A DNA stretch of 64,000 nt from CAJXYS01 sp913063035 (lineage in GTDB: Bacteria > Pseudomonadota > Alphaproteobacteria > Rhodobacterales > Rhodobacteraceae): the NCBI RefSeq assembly GCF_050586465.1, contig NZ_JBOCEG010000007.1:62001-126000 (forward strand), given 5' to 3'. Position numbers and translations under genes: made by a program. This document shows, piece by piece, positions 14,651-23,713 of this stretch (the stretch's first letter is position 1; each line of letters opens with the position of its first letter). Below the pieces are notes generated by a model. The model saw only the letters and a list, made by a program, of their open reading frames with translations. It made no database searches and was not told the origin of the DNA.

Positions 14651-16180
14651 ATGGCGATACCCGTAGACGTCTTCTTCCTGGACCGCGAGGCCGACGGCAC
14701 GCTGCAGCAGAAACTGCAGCAGCAGATTGCCGAGAGCATCCTCGCTGGCCGCTTCCTGCCCGGCGAGCGCATGCCGTCGAGCCGCAGCCTCGCCCGGCAT
14801 CTGGGCGTCAGCCGGATCACGGTGACCGTCGCCTATAACGACCTCGTGGCCGACGACTACCTGATCGCGCGCGGGCGCTCGGGGTATTTCGTCTCCGACA
14901 CGGCGCCGGTGTCGCCGCGGTTCGAGACCCCGCGCCAGCCCGCGGCGGGCGAGTTCGACTGGGGCCGCATCATCACGCCGCGCTACGCGGGCTTCCGCGA
15001 TCTCGAACGCCCGCGCAACTGGCGCAACTTTCCCTATGCCTTCATCTATGGCCAGGCGGATCCGGGGCTGCTCGATCATCAGAACTGGCGGCTTTGCGCG
15101 CTGCAGGCACTGGGGCAAAAGGATTTCGGCGCCCTGATCCAGGACCAGTACGAGCGCGACGACGCGCGGCTCGTGGAATACATCCTGCGCCACATCCTGC
15201 CCCGCCGGGGGATCGTCGCCGCCCCCGAGAACATCCTGATCACGCTCGGCGCGCAGAACGCGCTCTGGATGGCGGCGGAACTGATCCTCAGCCAGCGACG
15301 CACCGCGGCGATGGAAAATCCCTGCTATCCGGGCTTGCGCGAAATCCTGCACCAGGCGCGCTGCCGCACGGTGGCGATCGACGTCGACGATGACGGCCTG
15401 CCCCCCGAGGCGCTGCCCGACGAGGTCGACGCCGTCTTCACGACGCCGAGCCACCAGTGCCCGACCAACGCCACCATGGCTCTGGCCCGGCGCAAGGAGT
15501 TGCTGCGCCTGTCGCGCGAGCGGGGGTTCGTCATCGTGGAGGACGATTACGAATTCGAGATCTCGTTTTCCGGGGGCACCTCGCCGGCGCTTAAGTCGCT
15601 CGACGAGGCCGGGTCGGTGATCTATATCGGGTCGTTCTCGAAATCGCTCTTCCCGGGGCTGCGGCTCGGCTTCATGGTCGCGCCGCCGCCGCTGATCCGC
15701 GAGGCCCGCGCGCTGCGCGCGCTGGTGCTGCGCCACCCGCCGGGACATATCCAGCGCACCGCCGCCTATTTCCTGTCGCTCGGCCATTACGATGCCCAGA
15801 TCAACCGGATGCGCAAGGCCTACCGCGCGCGGCGCGACGTGATGGAGACCGCGATCCGCGACGCGGGGCTGACGCCCGCCGGCGCGGACGTGCCGGGCGG
15901 CTCGAGCTTCTGGATGCGGGCGCCGGCCGGCACGGATACCCGCGCACTGGCAAGCCGGCTGCACGCCCATGGCGTGCTGATCGAGCCGGGCGACGTCTTC
16001 TTCGCCCGCACGCCCGCGCCGACCGAGTACTACCGCCTCGCCTATTCCTCCATCCCGCCCGAGCGCATCCCCGAGGGCATCGCGCTGATCGCCGAGGCGC
16101 TCGGCGTATCTGGACCGACACGGGCAAGGGATCTGGCCCTAACCGAGCGCGGTGCATCGCGCGTATCTGAACGCCAATGA
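14651..16180 (+). CDS. tauR: MocR-type (GntR/aminotransferase-like) taurine regulator
   Basis: A regulator of 509 residues. An N-terminal GntR winged helix (about 12-80: QQIAESILAGRFLPGERMPS, then SRSLARHLGVSRITVTVAYNDL) is joined by a linker to a fold-type I aminotransferase-like domain with the PLP lysine in IYIGSFSKSLFPGLRLGF. Such MocR proteins sense amine-containing ligands through PLP. TauR is known as the activator of taurine genes in Rhodobacter capsulatus. The ATG at 14651 is preferred to upstream TTG because homology begins there. The gene sits between tauC and xsc on the same strand, an arrangement that lets it control both sides. A xsc-proximal operator-like sequence lies inside its last codons. 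Confidence 0.85.
   Translation: MAIPVDVFFLDREADGTLQQKLQQQIAESILAGRFLPGERMPSSRSLARHLGVSRITVTVAYNDLVADDYLIARGRSGYFVSDTAPVSPRFETPRQPAAGEFDWGRIITPRYAGFRDLERPRNWRNFPYAFIYGQADPGLLDHQNWRLCALQALGQKDFGALIQDQYERDDARLVEYILRHILPRRGIVAAPENILITLGAQNALWMAAELILSQRRTAAMENPCYPGLREILHQARCRTVAIDVDDDGLPPEALPDEVDAVFTTPSHQCPTNATMALARRKELLRLSRERGFVIVEDDYEFEISFSGGTSPALKSLDEAGSVIYIGSFSKSLFPGLRLGFMVAPPPLIREARALRALVLRHPPGHIQRTAAYFLSLGHYDAQINRMRKAYRARRDVMETAIRDAGLTPAGADVPGGSSFWMRAPAGTDTRALASRLHAHGVLIEPGDVFFARTPAPTEYYRLAYSSIPPERIPEGIALIAEALGVSGPTRARDLALTERGASRVSERQ
16110..16142 (+). promoter_or_regulatory. Candidate TauR site upstream of xsc, inside tauR 3' end
   Basis: CTGGACCGAC (16110-16119) and CTGGCCCTAA (16133-16142) are direct repeats 23 bases apart, resembling the TauR repeat. 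They end 69 bases before the xsc ATG, a usual distance for an activator. They overlap the tauR coding end, so part of the match could be due to codon use. The CGCGAAATTG element of the other two sites is absent. Confidence 0.4.
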
Positions 16181-16211
16181 CCCCCGAACCGCCGCGACAG
16201 GAGATCGACCG

Positions 16212-17987
16212 ATGAAGATGACGACCGAGGAAGCTTTCGTCAAAACGCTCCAGATGCATGGCATCACGGATGCCTTCGGGATCATCGGCTCGGCCTTCAT
16301 GCCGATCTCGGACCTCTTTCCCAAGGCCGGGATCACCTTCTGGGACTGCGCGCATGAAGGCTCCGGCGGCATGATGGCCGACGGCTACACCCGCGCCTCC
16401 GGCAAGATGAGCATGATGATCGCCCAGAACGGGCCGGGCATCACCAATTTCGTCACCGCCGTGAAGACCGCCTACTGGAACCATACGCCGCTGCTGCTGG
16501 TCACGCCGCAGGCTGCGAACAAGACGCTTGGCCAGGGCGGCTTCCAGGAAGTCGAGCAGATGAAGCTCTTCGAGGACATGGTCGCCTACCAGGAAGAGGT
16601 GCGCGACCCGTCGCGCGTGGCCGAGGTGCTGAACCGCGTCATCCTGAAGGCCAGGCGCGCCTCGGCGCCGGCGCAGATCAACATGCCGCGCGATTTCTGG
16701 ACCCAGGTCGTCGACATCGACCTGCCGGCGATGGTGGAGTTCGAACGCCCGTCAGGGGGCGAAGCCGCCATCGCGGAGGCGGCGAAACTGCTCTCCGAGG
16801 CGCGTTTCCCGGTGATCCTGAACGGGGCCGGCGTGGTTCTGGCCGGGGCGATCCCGGCCTCGATGCAGCTGGCCGAGCGGCTCGATGCGCCGGTCTGCTG
16901 CGGCTACCAGCACAACGACGCCTTCCCCGGCTCGCATCCGCTCTTCGCGGGACCGCTCGGCTATAACGGGTCCAAGGCAGGGATGGAGCTGATCGCGCAG
17001 GCGGACGTGGTGCTCTGCCTCGGCACGCGGCTCAACCCGTTCTCGACCCTGCCGGGCTACGGCATCGACTACTGGCCCAAGGACGCGCGGATCATCCAGA
17101 TCGACATCAATCCCGACCGGATAGGCCTTACCAAGCCCGTCAGCGTCGGCATCGTCGGAGACGCCCGCAAGGTGGCCGAACAGATCCTCGCCGGGCTGTC
17201 GGACAACGCCGGCGACGCCGACCGCGCGGCCCGCAAGGCCACCATCGCGCAGACCAAGTCCGCCTGGGCGCAGCAACTCTCCAGCATGGATCACGAGGAC
17301 GACGACCCCGGAACCAGCTGGAACGAACGCGCGCGCGCCGACAAGCCCGACTGGATGAGCCCGCGCATGGCCTGGCGCGCGATCCAGCAGGCGCTGCCGA
17401 AAGAGGCGATCATCTCCTCGGACATCGGCAACAACTGCGCCATCGGCAACGCCTACCCGACCTTCGAGGAGGGCCGCAAATATCTCGCGCCCGGTCTTTT
17501 CGGTCCCTGCGGCTACGGGCTGCCGGCCATCGTCGGCGCCAAGATCGCCTGCCCGGACACGCCCGTCGTGGGCTTTGCCGGCGACGGCGCCTTCGGGATC
17601 GCGGTGACGGAGCTGACCGCCATCGGCCGGTCGGAATGGCCCCCGATCACCATGATCGTGTTCCGCAACTACCAGTGGGGTGCGGAAAAGCGGAACTCGA
17701 CGCTCTGGTATGACGACAACTTCGTCGGCACCGAGCTTGACGAGGGCGTGAGCTATGCCGGCATCGCGCGATCCTGCGGGCTCGAGGGCGTGCAGGCGCG
17801 CAGCATGGACGAGCTGACCGACGCGCTCGACCGCGCGCTGAAGGACCAGAAGGCCGGCAAGACCACGCTGATCGAGGCGCTGATCAACCAGGAGCTGGGC
17901 GAACCCTTCCGCCGCGACGCGATGAAGAAGCCGGTCGCGGTGGCCGGGATCGACCCCGCCGACATGCGCGTGCAACAGGCCGGCTGA
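16212..17987 (+). CDS. xsc: Sulfoacetaldehyde acetyltransferase
   Basis: A thiamine-diphosphate enzyme of 591 residues, the usual Xsc length. It converts sulfoacetaldehyde and phosphate to acetyl phosphate and sulfite, the desulfonation step of taurine degradation. It begins MKMTTEEAFVKTLQMHGI, and the ThDP-binding motif is GFAGDGAFGIAV (about residues 455-466) running to the Asn in FRNYQWGAEKRN. The start at 16212 is chosen over an upstream in-frame ATG because CAGGAG lies at about 16198-16203 and the N-terminus then matches the family. ackA follows after five bases. Sulfoacetaldehyde can come from taurine through Tpa, and in other bacteria also from sulfolactate. Confidence 0.95.
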   Translation: MKMTTEEAFVKTLQMHGITDAFGIIGSAFMPISDLFPKAGITFWDCAHEGSGGMMADGYTRASGKMSMMIAQNGPGITNFVTAVKTAYWNHTPLLLVTPQAANKTLGQGGFQEVEQMKLFEDMVAYQEEVRDPSRVAEVLNRVILKARRASAPAQINMPRDFWTQVVDIDLPAMVEFERPSGGEAAIAEAAKLLSEARFPVILNGAGVVLAGAIPASMQLAERLDAPVCCGYQHNDAFPGSHPLFAGPLGYNGSKAGMELIAQADVVLCLGTRLNPFSTLPGYGIDYWPKDARIIQIDINPDRIGLTKPVSVGIVGDARKVAEQILAGLSDNAGDADRAARKATIAQTKSAWAQQLSSMDHEDDDPGTSWNERARADKPDWMSPRMAWRAIQQALPKEAIISSDIGNNCAIGNAYPTFEEGRKYLAPGLFGPCGYGLPAIVGAKIACPDTPVVGFAGDGAFGIAVTELTAIGRSEWPPITMIVFRNYQWGAEKRNSTLWYDDNFVGTELDEGVSYAGIARSCGLEGVQARSMDELTDALDRALKDQKAGKTTLIEALINQELGEPFRRDAMKKPVAVAGIDPADMRVQQAG

Positions 17988-17992
17988 GGCCC

Positions 17993-19123
17993 GTGCCCGC
18001 CGTCCTGACGCTGAACGCGGGATCTTCCTCGCTCAAGGCGGAGGTGTTCGGCCCCGGCGGCGCGCGGCTCTGGCGCGGCGCGGTGTCCGAGATCGGCGCC
18101 GCCGCGCGCCTGTCCTCGGACGAGGACGACGCCCCGGTTGCGGCGCCCGACCATGCCGCGGCGCTCTCGGCGGTCATGACGGCGGCCGGTGTCCGGCTGG
18201 ACGGGATCGAGGCCGCTGCGCACCGGATCGTGCATGGCGGCCCCGGGCTGACGGAAAGCACCCGGCTGACCCCGGCGGTGCGCGCGGCGGTGGAGGCCGC
18301 CGCCGCCCTCGCCCCGCTCCATAACCCGCCGGCGCTGGCGGTGATCGACGCGCTCTCCGCCCTGCGCCCGGCCCTGCCCCAGGTCGCCTGTTTCGACACC
18401 GCCTTCCACGCCACCATGCCCGAGCTGGCGCGCCGCTACGCGCTGCCCGACCGGCCCGAGACGGCGGGGCTCAGGCGCTATGGCTTTCACGGCCTGTCCT
18501 ATGCGAGCCTCGTCGCGGACCTGGCCGGACGGCTGGGCCGGCCGCTGCCGCGTCGGCTGCTGGCCTGTCACCTCGGCAACGGCGCGAGCCTCTGCGCCAT
18601 TGACGGGGGACGCTCGGTGGCGACGACGATGGGGTATTCGCCGCTGGGCGGGCTGACCATGGGCACGCGCTGCGGCGATATCGACGGCAACGCCGTGCTG
18701 GAGATCGCCGCCCGGTCGGACATCGCCACCGCGTCGCGTATCCTGAACCGGGAAAGCGGTCTCAGGGGGCTGGCGGGCGACAGCGACATGCGCGCGCTCG
18801 AGGCGGCGGGCACGCCCGCGGCCGACTTCGCCATGCGCCATTTCATCTACTGGGCCGTGCGGCAGGCGGGCGCGATGGTCGCCGCGATGGGCGGCTGCGA
18901 CGCGATCGCCTTTACCGGCGGCATCGGCGAGAACGCCCCCGCGATCCGCGCCGGCATCATGGACGGTCTGGCCTATCTGGGCCTCGCCTACGACCCCGGT
19001 GCCAACGCCGCGGGCGCCATGCGGCTCGACCGGGCGGGATCGGCGCTGATCGCCTGTATTCACCCCGCCGACGAGGAAGGCTGGATCGCCCGCGAGGCCG
19101 CGGCGGTGCTGTCCCCCGGCTAG
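17993..19123 (+). CDS. ackA: Acetate kinase
   Basis: A protein of 376 residues of the ASKHA kinase fold, making ATP and acetate from acetyl phosphate (reversible). Motifs: VLTLNAGSSSLKAEVF at the N-terminus, HRIVHGGPGLTES, ACHLGNGASLCAIDGGRSV, TTMGYSPLGGLTMGTRCGDID and FTGGIGENAP. It starts with GTG five bases after the xsc stop, so the two are surely cotranscribed. Many Xsc clusters carry phosphotransacetylase (pta) here instead; with AckA the acetyl phosphate gives ATP plus acetate rather than acetyl-CoA. Its stop codon overlaps the stop of the convergent usp gene in a shared CTAG. Confidence 0.93.
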   Translation: MPAVLTLNAGSSSLKAEVFGPGGARLWRGAVSEIGAAARLSSDEDDAPVAAPDHAAALSAVMTAAGVRLDGIEAAAHRIVHGGPGLTESTRLTPAVRAAVEAAAALAPLHNPPALAVIDALSALRPALPQVACFDTAFHATMPELARRYALPDRPETAGLRRYGFHGLSYASLVADLAGRLGRPLPRRLLACHLGNGASLCAIDGGRSVATTMGYSPLGGLTMGTRCGDIDGNAVLEIAARSDIATASRILNRESGLRGLAGDSDMRALEAAGTPAADFAMRHFIYWAVRQAGAMVAAMGGCDAIAFTGGIGENAPAIRAGIMDGLAYLGLAYDPGANAAGAMRLDRAGSALIACIHPADEEGWIAREAAAVLSPG

Positions 19124-19542
19124 GCGGCGCCGTCGGGGCGGACGACCATCACCGTGCATCCCGCGCGGCGCACGACGCGCGCCGCCGTGGAGCCCAGGAA
19201 ATAATCCTGGATGCCGGGGCGATGGCTGCCGATCACGATCAGGTCGACGCCGGTATCGCGGGCGTATTGCGTGATCTCGACCCCGGCCTTGCCGGTCAGG
19301 ATCTCGGTCCCGACATCGGGCGCCCCGCCGACCGCGTCCGCGAGTTTGCGGCGCACGGACTCGGTCAGGTGGTTTTCGGACTTTACCGTGACGAACTCGG
19401 ACACGTAGCCGGGAATGCCCTCCAGCACCGTGACCACGGTGATCCGTCCGCCCTCTGCCAGCAGACGCCGGGCAAGCGCGATCTTGTCCGGGATGAGCTC
19501 GATGTGATCCAGCGCCACGGGGATCAGGATATTCTTGTACAT
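19120..19542 (-). CDS. Universal stress protein, UspA family
   Basis: A protein of 140 residues. The start at 19542 is set by AAGGAGA eight bases upstream. It has the Usp fold: KNILIPVALDHIE with the conserved early Asp, and the ATP-binding loop G-x2-G-x9-G-S/T near the C-terminus as IGSHRPGIQDYFLGSTAARVVRRA, followed by CTVMVVRP. It is the last gene of the minus-strand DHPS operon, 16 bases after the exporter gene. From memory, a usp gene next to tauZ and xsc is a recurring feature of sulfonate clusters in Paracoccus and Rhodobacter, but its role there is not established. Confidence 0.88.
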   Translation of the reverse strand: MYKNILIPVALDHIELIPDKIALARRLLAEGGRITVVTVLEGIPGYVSEFVTVKSENHLTESVRRKLADAVGGAPDVGTEILTGKAGVEITQYARDTGVDLIVIGSHRPGIQDYFLGSTAARVVRRAGCTVMVVRPDGAA

Positions 19543-19558
19543 GACGCCCTCTCCTTTC

Positions 19559-20602
19559 CTAGAATTGCGCCGCGCCGCCCGGGCCGAGCAGGACCAGGCC
19601 AAGCGCGACGATCACCGCGAGAAACAGGGTTTCGGCGACCAGCAGGCCGATCGCCGCCGGGCCGACGCGCAGGATCTCGGCCGGCCGGGTCCGAAGCCCC
19701 ACCGCCGCGATCGCCATCAGCAGCATCCAGCGCGAGGCCGCCGCCACGGCGGCGATCACGCCCGCGGGCAGCAGCCCCGTCGAGGCCAGCGCCGAACAGG
19801 CGATGAAGCCCAGCAGGAACACGGGCAGGATCGGCCCGGTGCGTTCCCCCGGCGCCCCCGCCGGCCCCGCGACCCGCAGCACCAGCAGGCCCAGCACCAC
19901 CACCGGTGCCAGCATCGCCACGCGCAACAGCTTGACCAGCGTGGCCGTTTCGCCCGTCGCGTCCGAGACCGAGAACCCGGCCCCCACGACCTGCGCCACG
20001 TCGTGGATCGTCGCGCCGAGATAGATGCCCGCCAGGCGGTCGTCGAACCCGAAGCCCGACACGACCAGCGGATAGAGGATCATCGCCGCGGTCGAGAGCA
20101 CGGTCACGCCCACCACCGTGAAGACCAGCCGTTCCTCGGACCTTTCGTCCTTTGGCAGGATCGCGGCGATGGCGATGGCCGCCGAGGCCCCGCAGATCGC
20201 GACGGCCCCGGCCGAGAGAAAGGCAAAGCGGTAGCGGAACCCGAAGAGCCGCGCCACCGCCAGCCCGAAGCCGATGGTGGCCAGGAGACTGCCCACCACC
20301 AGCACGGCGGCCGAGACCCCCAGCTCGCCCAGCATCTCGAAGCTTATCTGCACGCCCAGAAGCGCGACACCCGTCCGCAGCACCGTCCGCGCCGAGAAGC
20401 CGATGCCCGGGTCGCACCGCTCGGTCTCGGAGAGGAAATTGAGCGCGATGCCGAAAAGCAGCGCCATCAGCATTGCCGGCGCGCCGTAATGATCCGAGAT
20501 GAAGCGGCTGGAAATCGCGATCAGCGCGCTCACCAGCAGCCCCGGCACCAGGACCGAGGACGCGCGCAGGCGCGCCTCCAGCCGGGTCGCCGCGGCGGTC
20601 AT
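19559..20602 (-). CDS. YeiH/TauZ-family putative sulfate or sulfite exporter
   Basis: An inner-membrane protein of 347 residues with about ten hydrophobic segments. It belongs to the YeiH (UPF0324) family, whose marks are present: ALLFGIALNFL, GVALLGVQISF, SAGAVAICGASAAIA and the hallmark GATIHDVAQVVGAG. Members linked to sulfonate catabolism (TauZ-like) are proposed to export sulfate or sulfite after desulfonation; this is not proven. Here it lies between the zinc dehydrogenase gene and usp in the DHPS operon and converges on the taurine genes, so it could serve both. Its ATG at 20602 lies 39 bases after the hpsP stop. Confidence 0.8.
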   Translation of the reverse strand: MTAAATRLEARLRASSVLVPGLLVSALIAISSRFISDHYGAPAMLMALLFGIALNFLSETERCDPGIGFSARTVLRTGVALLGVQISFEMLGELGVSAAVLVVGSLLATIGFGLAVARLFGFRYRFAFLSAGAVAICGASAAIAIAAILPKDERSEERLVFTVVGVTVLSTAAMILYPLVVSGFGFDDRLAGIYLGATIHDVAQVVGAGFSVSDATGETATLVKLLRVAMLAPVVVLGLLVLRVAGPAGAPGERTGPILPVFLLGFIACSALASTGLLPAGVIAAVAAASRWMLLMAIAAVGLRTRPAEILRVGPAAIGLLVAETLFLAVIVALGLVLLGPGGAAQF

Positions 20603-20641
20603 GGCCGCGCCGTGGGCACGGCCTGCGGGGCATGGGCGGGT

Positions 20642-21637
20642 CTAGGGCGCATCGGGTTTCAGCACGATCTTGGGCGCCGCCACCCGGCCGGCGCGGATAT
20701 CGGCGAAGGCGGCCGCCCCGTGGGACAGCGGGCGGCGTTCCGTCCAGTCCAGCGCGCCGAGCCGGCCCTCGAACATCGCCGCGGCGGTATCGCGGAAATC
20801 TTGCGCGGTATAGGTGTAGGTGCCGATGAAGGTGATCTCCTGCAGGGTCATGCGGCGTATGTCGAGACCGCCCGCCGCCGACCCAAGCCCGATATGGACG
20901 ACGACGCCGCCCGGCGCGGCGATGGCGCTGGACCGGGCGCGGGTGGCCTCGATCCCCACGCCGTCGACAATCAGCTCGAAACGCGCCGCCGGATCGAGCG
21001 CGTCCGGCGCGATCACCTGCTGGCCGCAATGCAGCTCGAGATAGCGCCGGCGCGCGACGTTGGGCTCGATCATGGTGACGTCGGCGATCCCCTGCGCCGC
21101 GAGGCTCAGCGCCGCGCCGAGCCCGATGGCGCCGCCGCCGAAGACGAGCGCCCGGATCCCCGCGTCCTCGCCGAGCGCCGCCCGCCCGAGCCGCACCGCG
21201 TGCCAGCCGCAGGCGATGGGCTCGGCCAGCGCGGCCTGATCAGGACCGATGCCCGCGGGCACGGGGACGAGATTGCCCGCCGGCATGGCCAGCAGCCCGG
21301 CAAAGCCGCCGGGGCGCGGCGGCATCGAGATGATCTGCCGGTCGGGACACAGATTGTCGCGCCCTGCCCGGCAGGCCCGGCAGCTGCCGCAGGTCACCAG
21401 CGGGTTGACGGTAACCCGCTGACCCGCCTGCGTGCCGTCGGCGATGACGCCCGAGACCTCGTGCCCCAGGATCAGCGGCGCCGGGCGGCGCTCGTCATGG
21501 CCGAGATAGGCATGCATGTCGGAGCCGCAGATCCCCGCGCTTTCGACGCGGATCAGAACCTCGCCCGGCGCGGGCACGGGATCGGGCGCGGCGGCATAGT
21601 CGAGCGTCTCGGCACCGGTATAGACGAGAGCCTTCAT
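20642..21637 (-). CDS. hpsP: Zinc-dependent alcohol dehydrogenase, likely DHPS dehydrogenase HpsP
   Basis: A medium-chain dehydrogenase of 331 residues. Catalytic zinc ligands are in GICGSDMH and GHEVSG, and the structural zinc site is CGSCRACRAGRDNLC with four Cys. The NAD-binding region contains ALVFGGGAIGLGAALS. It overlaps hpsO by four bases (ATGA), so the two are translationally coupled. In Cupriavidus pinatubonensis HpsO and HpsP together interconvert DHPS enantiomers so that HpsN can act on one of them. The letter P is given from gene order (N, O, P) and is the weaker part of this call. Alone, the protein would be annotated as a sorbitol/idonate-type dehydrogenase. Confidence 0.7.
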   Translation of the reverse strand: MKALVYTGAETLDYAAAPDPVPAPGEVLIRVESAGICGSDMHAYLGHDERRPAPLILGHEVSGVIADGTQAGQRVTVNPLVTCGSCRACRAGRDNLCPDRQIISMPPRPGGFAGLLAMPAGNLVPVPAGIGPDQAALAEPIACGWHAVRLGRAALGEDAGIRALVFGGGAIGLGAALSLAAQGIADVTMIEPNVARRRYLELHCGQQVIAPDALDPAARFELIVDGVGIEATRARSSAIAAPGGVVVHIGLGSAAGGLDIRRMTLQEITFIGTYTYTAQDFRDTAAAMFEGRLGALDWTERRPLSHGAAAFADIRAGRVAAPKIVLKPDAP

Positions 21638-22404
21638 TTCGCGGTGTATCCTCCGTCCACCATGAGCACCTGGCCGGTCACGTAGTCCGAGGCCGGCGAC
21701 GCCAGGAACAGGAGCGGGCCGTCGATATCCCCGGGCCGCCCGTTCCGCCCGATGCAGGTCTGCGCCGCGTTGCGCGCGGCGCGCGCCGGGTCGTCGAACA
21801 CGGCCGAGGTCAGCTCGGTGGGGAAGAACCCCGGCCCGAGCGCGTTGGCCGTGATGCCGTCGGCCGACCAGGCCTCGGCCATGGCACGGGTCATCTGTGC
21901 CGCGCCACCCTTGGACGCGCCATAGGCGATCCCGCCTGGAAAGGCGCGGAAGCTCTGGAGCGAGGCAAAAAGCACGATCCGCCCCCAGCCCTTGTCCCGC
22001 ATCGCCGGCACGAGATGCTGGCTAAGGAAGAACGGCACCGTCAGGTTGAGCCCGAGCGTGATCTCCCATCCCTCGGGCGTGACGGCGTCGGCGGGCTCGC
22101 GGGTGTTTATGCCGGCGGCATGCACGACGATGTCGGGCGCGCCGAAGGGCGCGGCCACCCGCGCGGCCAGGTCGGCCAGCGCCGCGCGGTCCGACAGATC
22201 AGCGGTGACGGCGGCGGTCTCGCCGCCGGCCTCGGCCCGCCAGTCGGCCAGTGCGTCGGCGCGCCGGGCAACGCCGACGACCCGCGCGCCGGCGCGGGCC
22301 AGCACGCTGGCGGCGCGCCGGCCCAGACCGGAACTGGCCCCGGTGACAACGGCCACCCGGCCGGCGACGTCGAAGAGATCGGCGGCGGGGACGTCGTCAG
22401 GCAT
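21634..22404 (-). CDS. hpsO: Short-chain dehydrogenase, likely DHPS dehydrogenase HpsO
   Basis: A protein of 256 residues of the SDR fold. The cofactor motif is VVTGASSGLGRRAA (TGxxxGxG, about 17-30), NAG-type HAAGINTREP follows, and the active site is the YxxxK of AYGASKGG with Ser in the preceding FASLQS stretch. The start overlaps the hpsN stop by eight bases and the stop overlaps hpsP, so N, O and P are tightly coupled. It is expected to oxidise or reduce the C2 hydroxyl of DHPS in the racemisation step. Substrate is inferred from the operon; on sequence alone it resembles gluconate 5-dehydrogenase-type SDRs. Confidence 0.72.
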   Translation of the reverse strand: MPDDVPAADLFDVAGRVAVVTGASSGLGRRAASVLARAGARVVGVARRADALADWRAEAGGETAAVTADLSDRAALADLAARVAAPFGAPDIVVHAAGINTREPADAVTPEGWEITLGLNLTVPFFLSQHLVPAMRDKGWGRIVLFASLQSFRAFPGGIAYGASKGGAAQMTRAMAEAWSADGITANALGPGFFPTELTSAVFDDPARAARNAAQTCIGRNGRPGDIDGPLLFLASPASDYVTGQVLMVDGGYTAK

Positions 22405-23704
22405 CGGCGCTCAGGTCGAAGTTTTCACCCGGAAAGAACTTCCTGAGCCGGATATCCGCGGTGCGGGCATGGCCTTCCATGCCTTCGAGCCGGGCGATCC
22501 GCGCGGTGGCCTCGGCCACCGGCCGGGCGCCTTCGGGCGTGGCGCGCTGCCAGGTCACGATCTTCATGTATTTGTGGACCGAAAGCCCGCCCGTATAGCT
22601 CGCGGCGCCCGAGGTCGGCAGCACGTGGTTGGTGCCGGACGCCTTGTCACCGAAGGCGACGGTCGTCTCCTCGCCCAGGAAGAGCGAGCCGTAACAGGAC
22701 AGCCGGTCGAGCCACCAGTCGAGATCCGCGGCCATGACCGTCAGGTGTTCGGGCGCATACTCGTCCGAGGTCGCGGCCATGGTCTCGCGGTCCGGGCAGA
22801 CGATCACCTCGGCATAGTCGCGCCAGGCGGCGGTGGCGTTCTCGCGGTTCACCTCCGGCAGGTCGTCGATCAGCGTCGGCACGAGGCGCATCACCTCCTC
22901 GGCCAGCGCCCGGTCGTCGGTGACCAGCCAGACGGGCGAATTGTAGCCATGCTCGGCCTGGCCCACGAGATCGGTCGCGACGATCATCGGGTCGGCCGTC
23001 GCGTCCGCCAGGATCAGGCTGTCGGTCGGCCCGGCGATCATGTCAATGCCGACCCGGCCGAAGAGAATGCGCTTGGCCTCTGCCACGAACTGGTTGCCGG
23101 GGCCGACGAGGATATTCGCCTTGGGCAGCCCGAACAGGCCGAAGGTCATCGCCGCGACGCCCTGCACCCCGCCCATGGCCAGGATCTTGTCGGCGCCGCA
23201 GATATGCGCGGCATAGATGATCGCCGGGTTGATGCCGACGCCCGGGCGCGGCGGCGAACAGGCCACGATATGATTGCAGCCGGCGACCTTGGCGGTGGTG
23301 ACCGTCATGATCGCGCTGGCGATATGGCTGTAGCGCCCGCCGGGCACGTAGCAACCGGCGGCGTTGACGGGGATGCTCTTCTGCCCGGCGATCAGCCCCG
23401 GCACGATTTCCACCTCGATGTCGCGCAGCGTCTGCTTCTGGGCCTCGGCGAACTTGCGGACGTTCTCGTGCGCGAACTCGATGTCGCGCTTGAGCTTCTC
23501 CGGCACAGCGGCGGCGGCGGCGGCGATCTGGTCCGCGCTCAGCAGGATGTCGCCCTCGTAGTTGTCGAACTTCGCGGCGTATTCCAGCGCCTTGGCATCG
23601 CCCCCGGCCTCGATGTTGTCGAGGATGCCCTGCACGGTGCGGGTCACGTCCGAGGCGTCGCTCCGCGAGGTGAGGGTCGCTTTCTTGAGATACTCTCGCT
23701 GCAT
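22397..23704 (-). CDS. hpsN: Sulfopropanediol 3-dehydrogenase (DHPS to sulfolactate)
   Basis: A protein of 435 residues of the histidinol dehydrogenase superfamily. HpsN oxidises the C3 alcohol of (R)-DHPS with NAD+ in two steps to (R)-sulfolactate. Seen motifs: CYVPGGRYSHIASAIMTVTT, the HisD-like GPGNQFVAEAKR and DMIAGPTDSLILAD, and the zinc/catalytic zone DEYAPEHLTVMAADLDWWLD with GTNHVLPTSGAASYTGGLSV. The sequence matches my memory of Ruegeria HpsN closely over its length, more than it does true HisD. The TRAP genes upstream, hpsO/hpsP downstream and a LacI-type regulator complete the known hps set. AGGA lies before the ATG. Confidence 0.9.
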   Translation of the reverse strand: MQREYLKKATLTSRSDASDVTRTVQGILDNIEAGGDAKALEYAAKFDNYEGDILLSADQIAAAAAAVPEKLKRDIEFAHENVRKFAEAQKQTLRDIEVEIVPGLIAGQKSIPVNAAGCYVPGGRYSHIASAIMTVTTAKVAGCNHIVACSPPRPGVGINPAIIYAAHICGADKILAMGGVQGVAAMTFGLFGLPKANILVGPGNQFVAEAKRILFGRVGIDMIAGPTDSLILADATADPMIVATDLVGQAEHGYNSPVWLVTDDRALAEEVMRLVPTLIDDLPEVNRENATAAWRDYAEVIVCPDRETMAATSDEYAPEHLTVMAADLDWWLDRLSCYGSLFLGEETTVAFGDKASGTNHVLPTSGAASYTGGLSVHKYMKIVTWQRATPEGARPVAEATARIARLEGMEGHARTADIRLRKFFPGENFDLSADA

Positions 23705-23713
23705 CGGTCAGTC

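Noticed and set aside
22397..23704. Calling this gene hisD (histidinol dehydrogenase)
   Set aside because: The fold is shared, but the context of TRAP genes, SDR and zinc dehydrogenases and a LacI regulator, and the close match to remembered HpsN proteins, fit DHPS oxidation. No other his gene is near.
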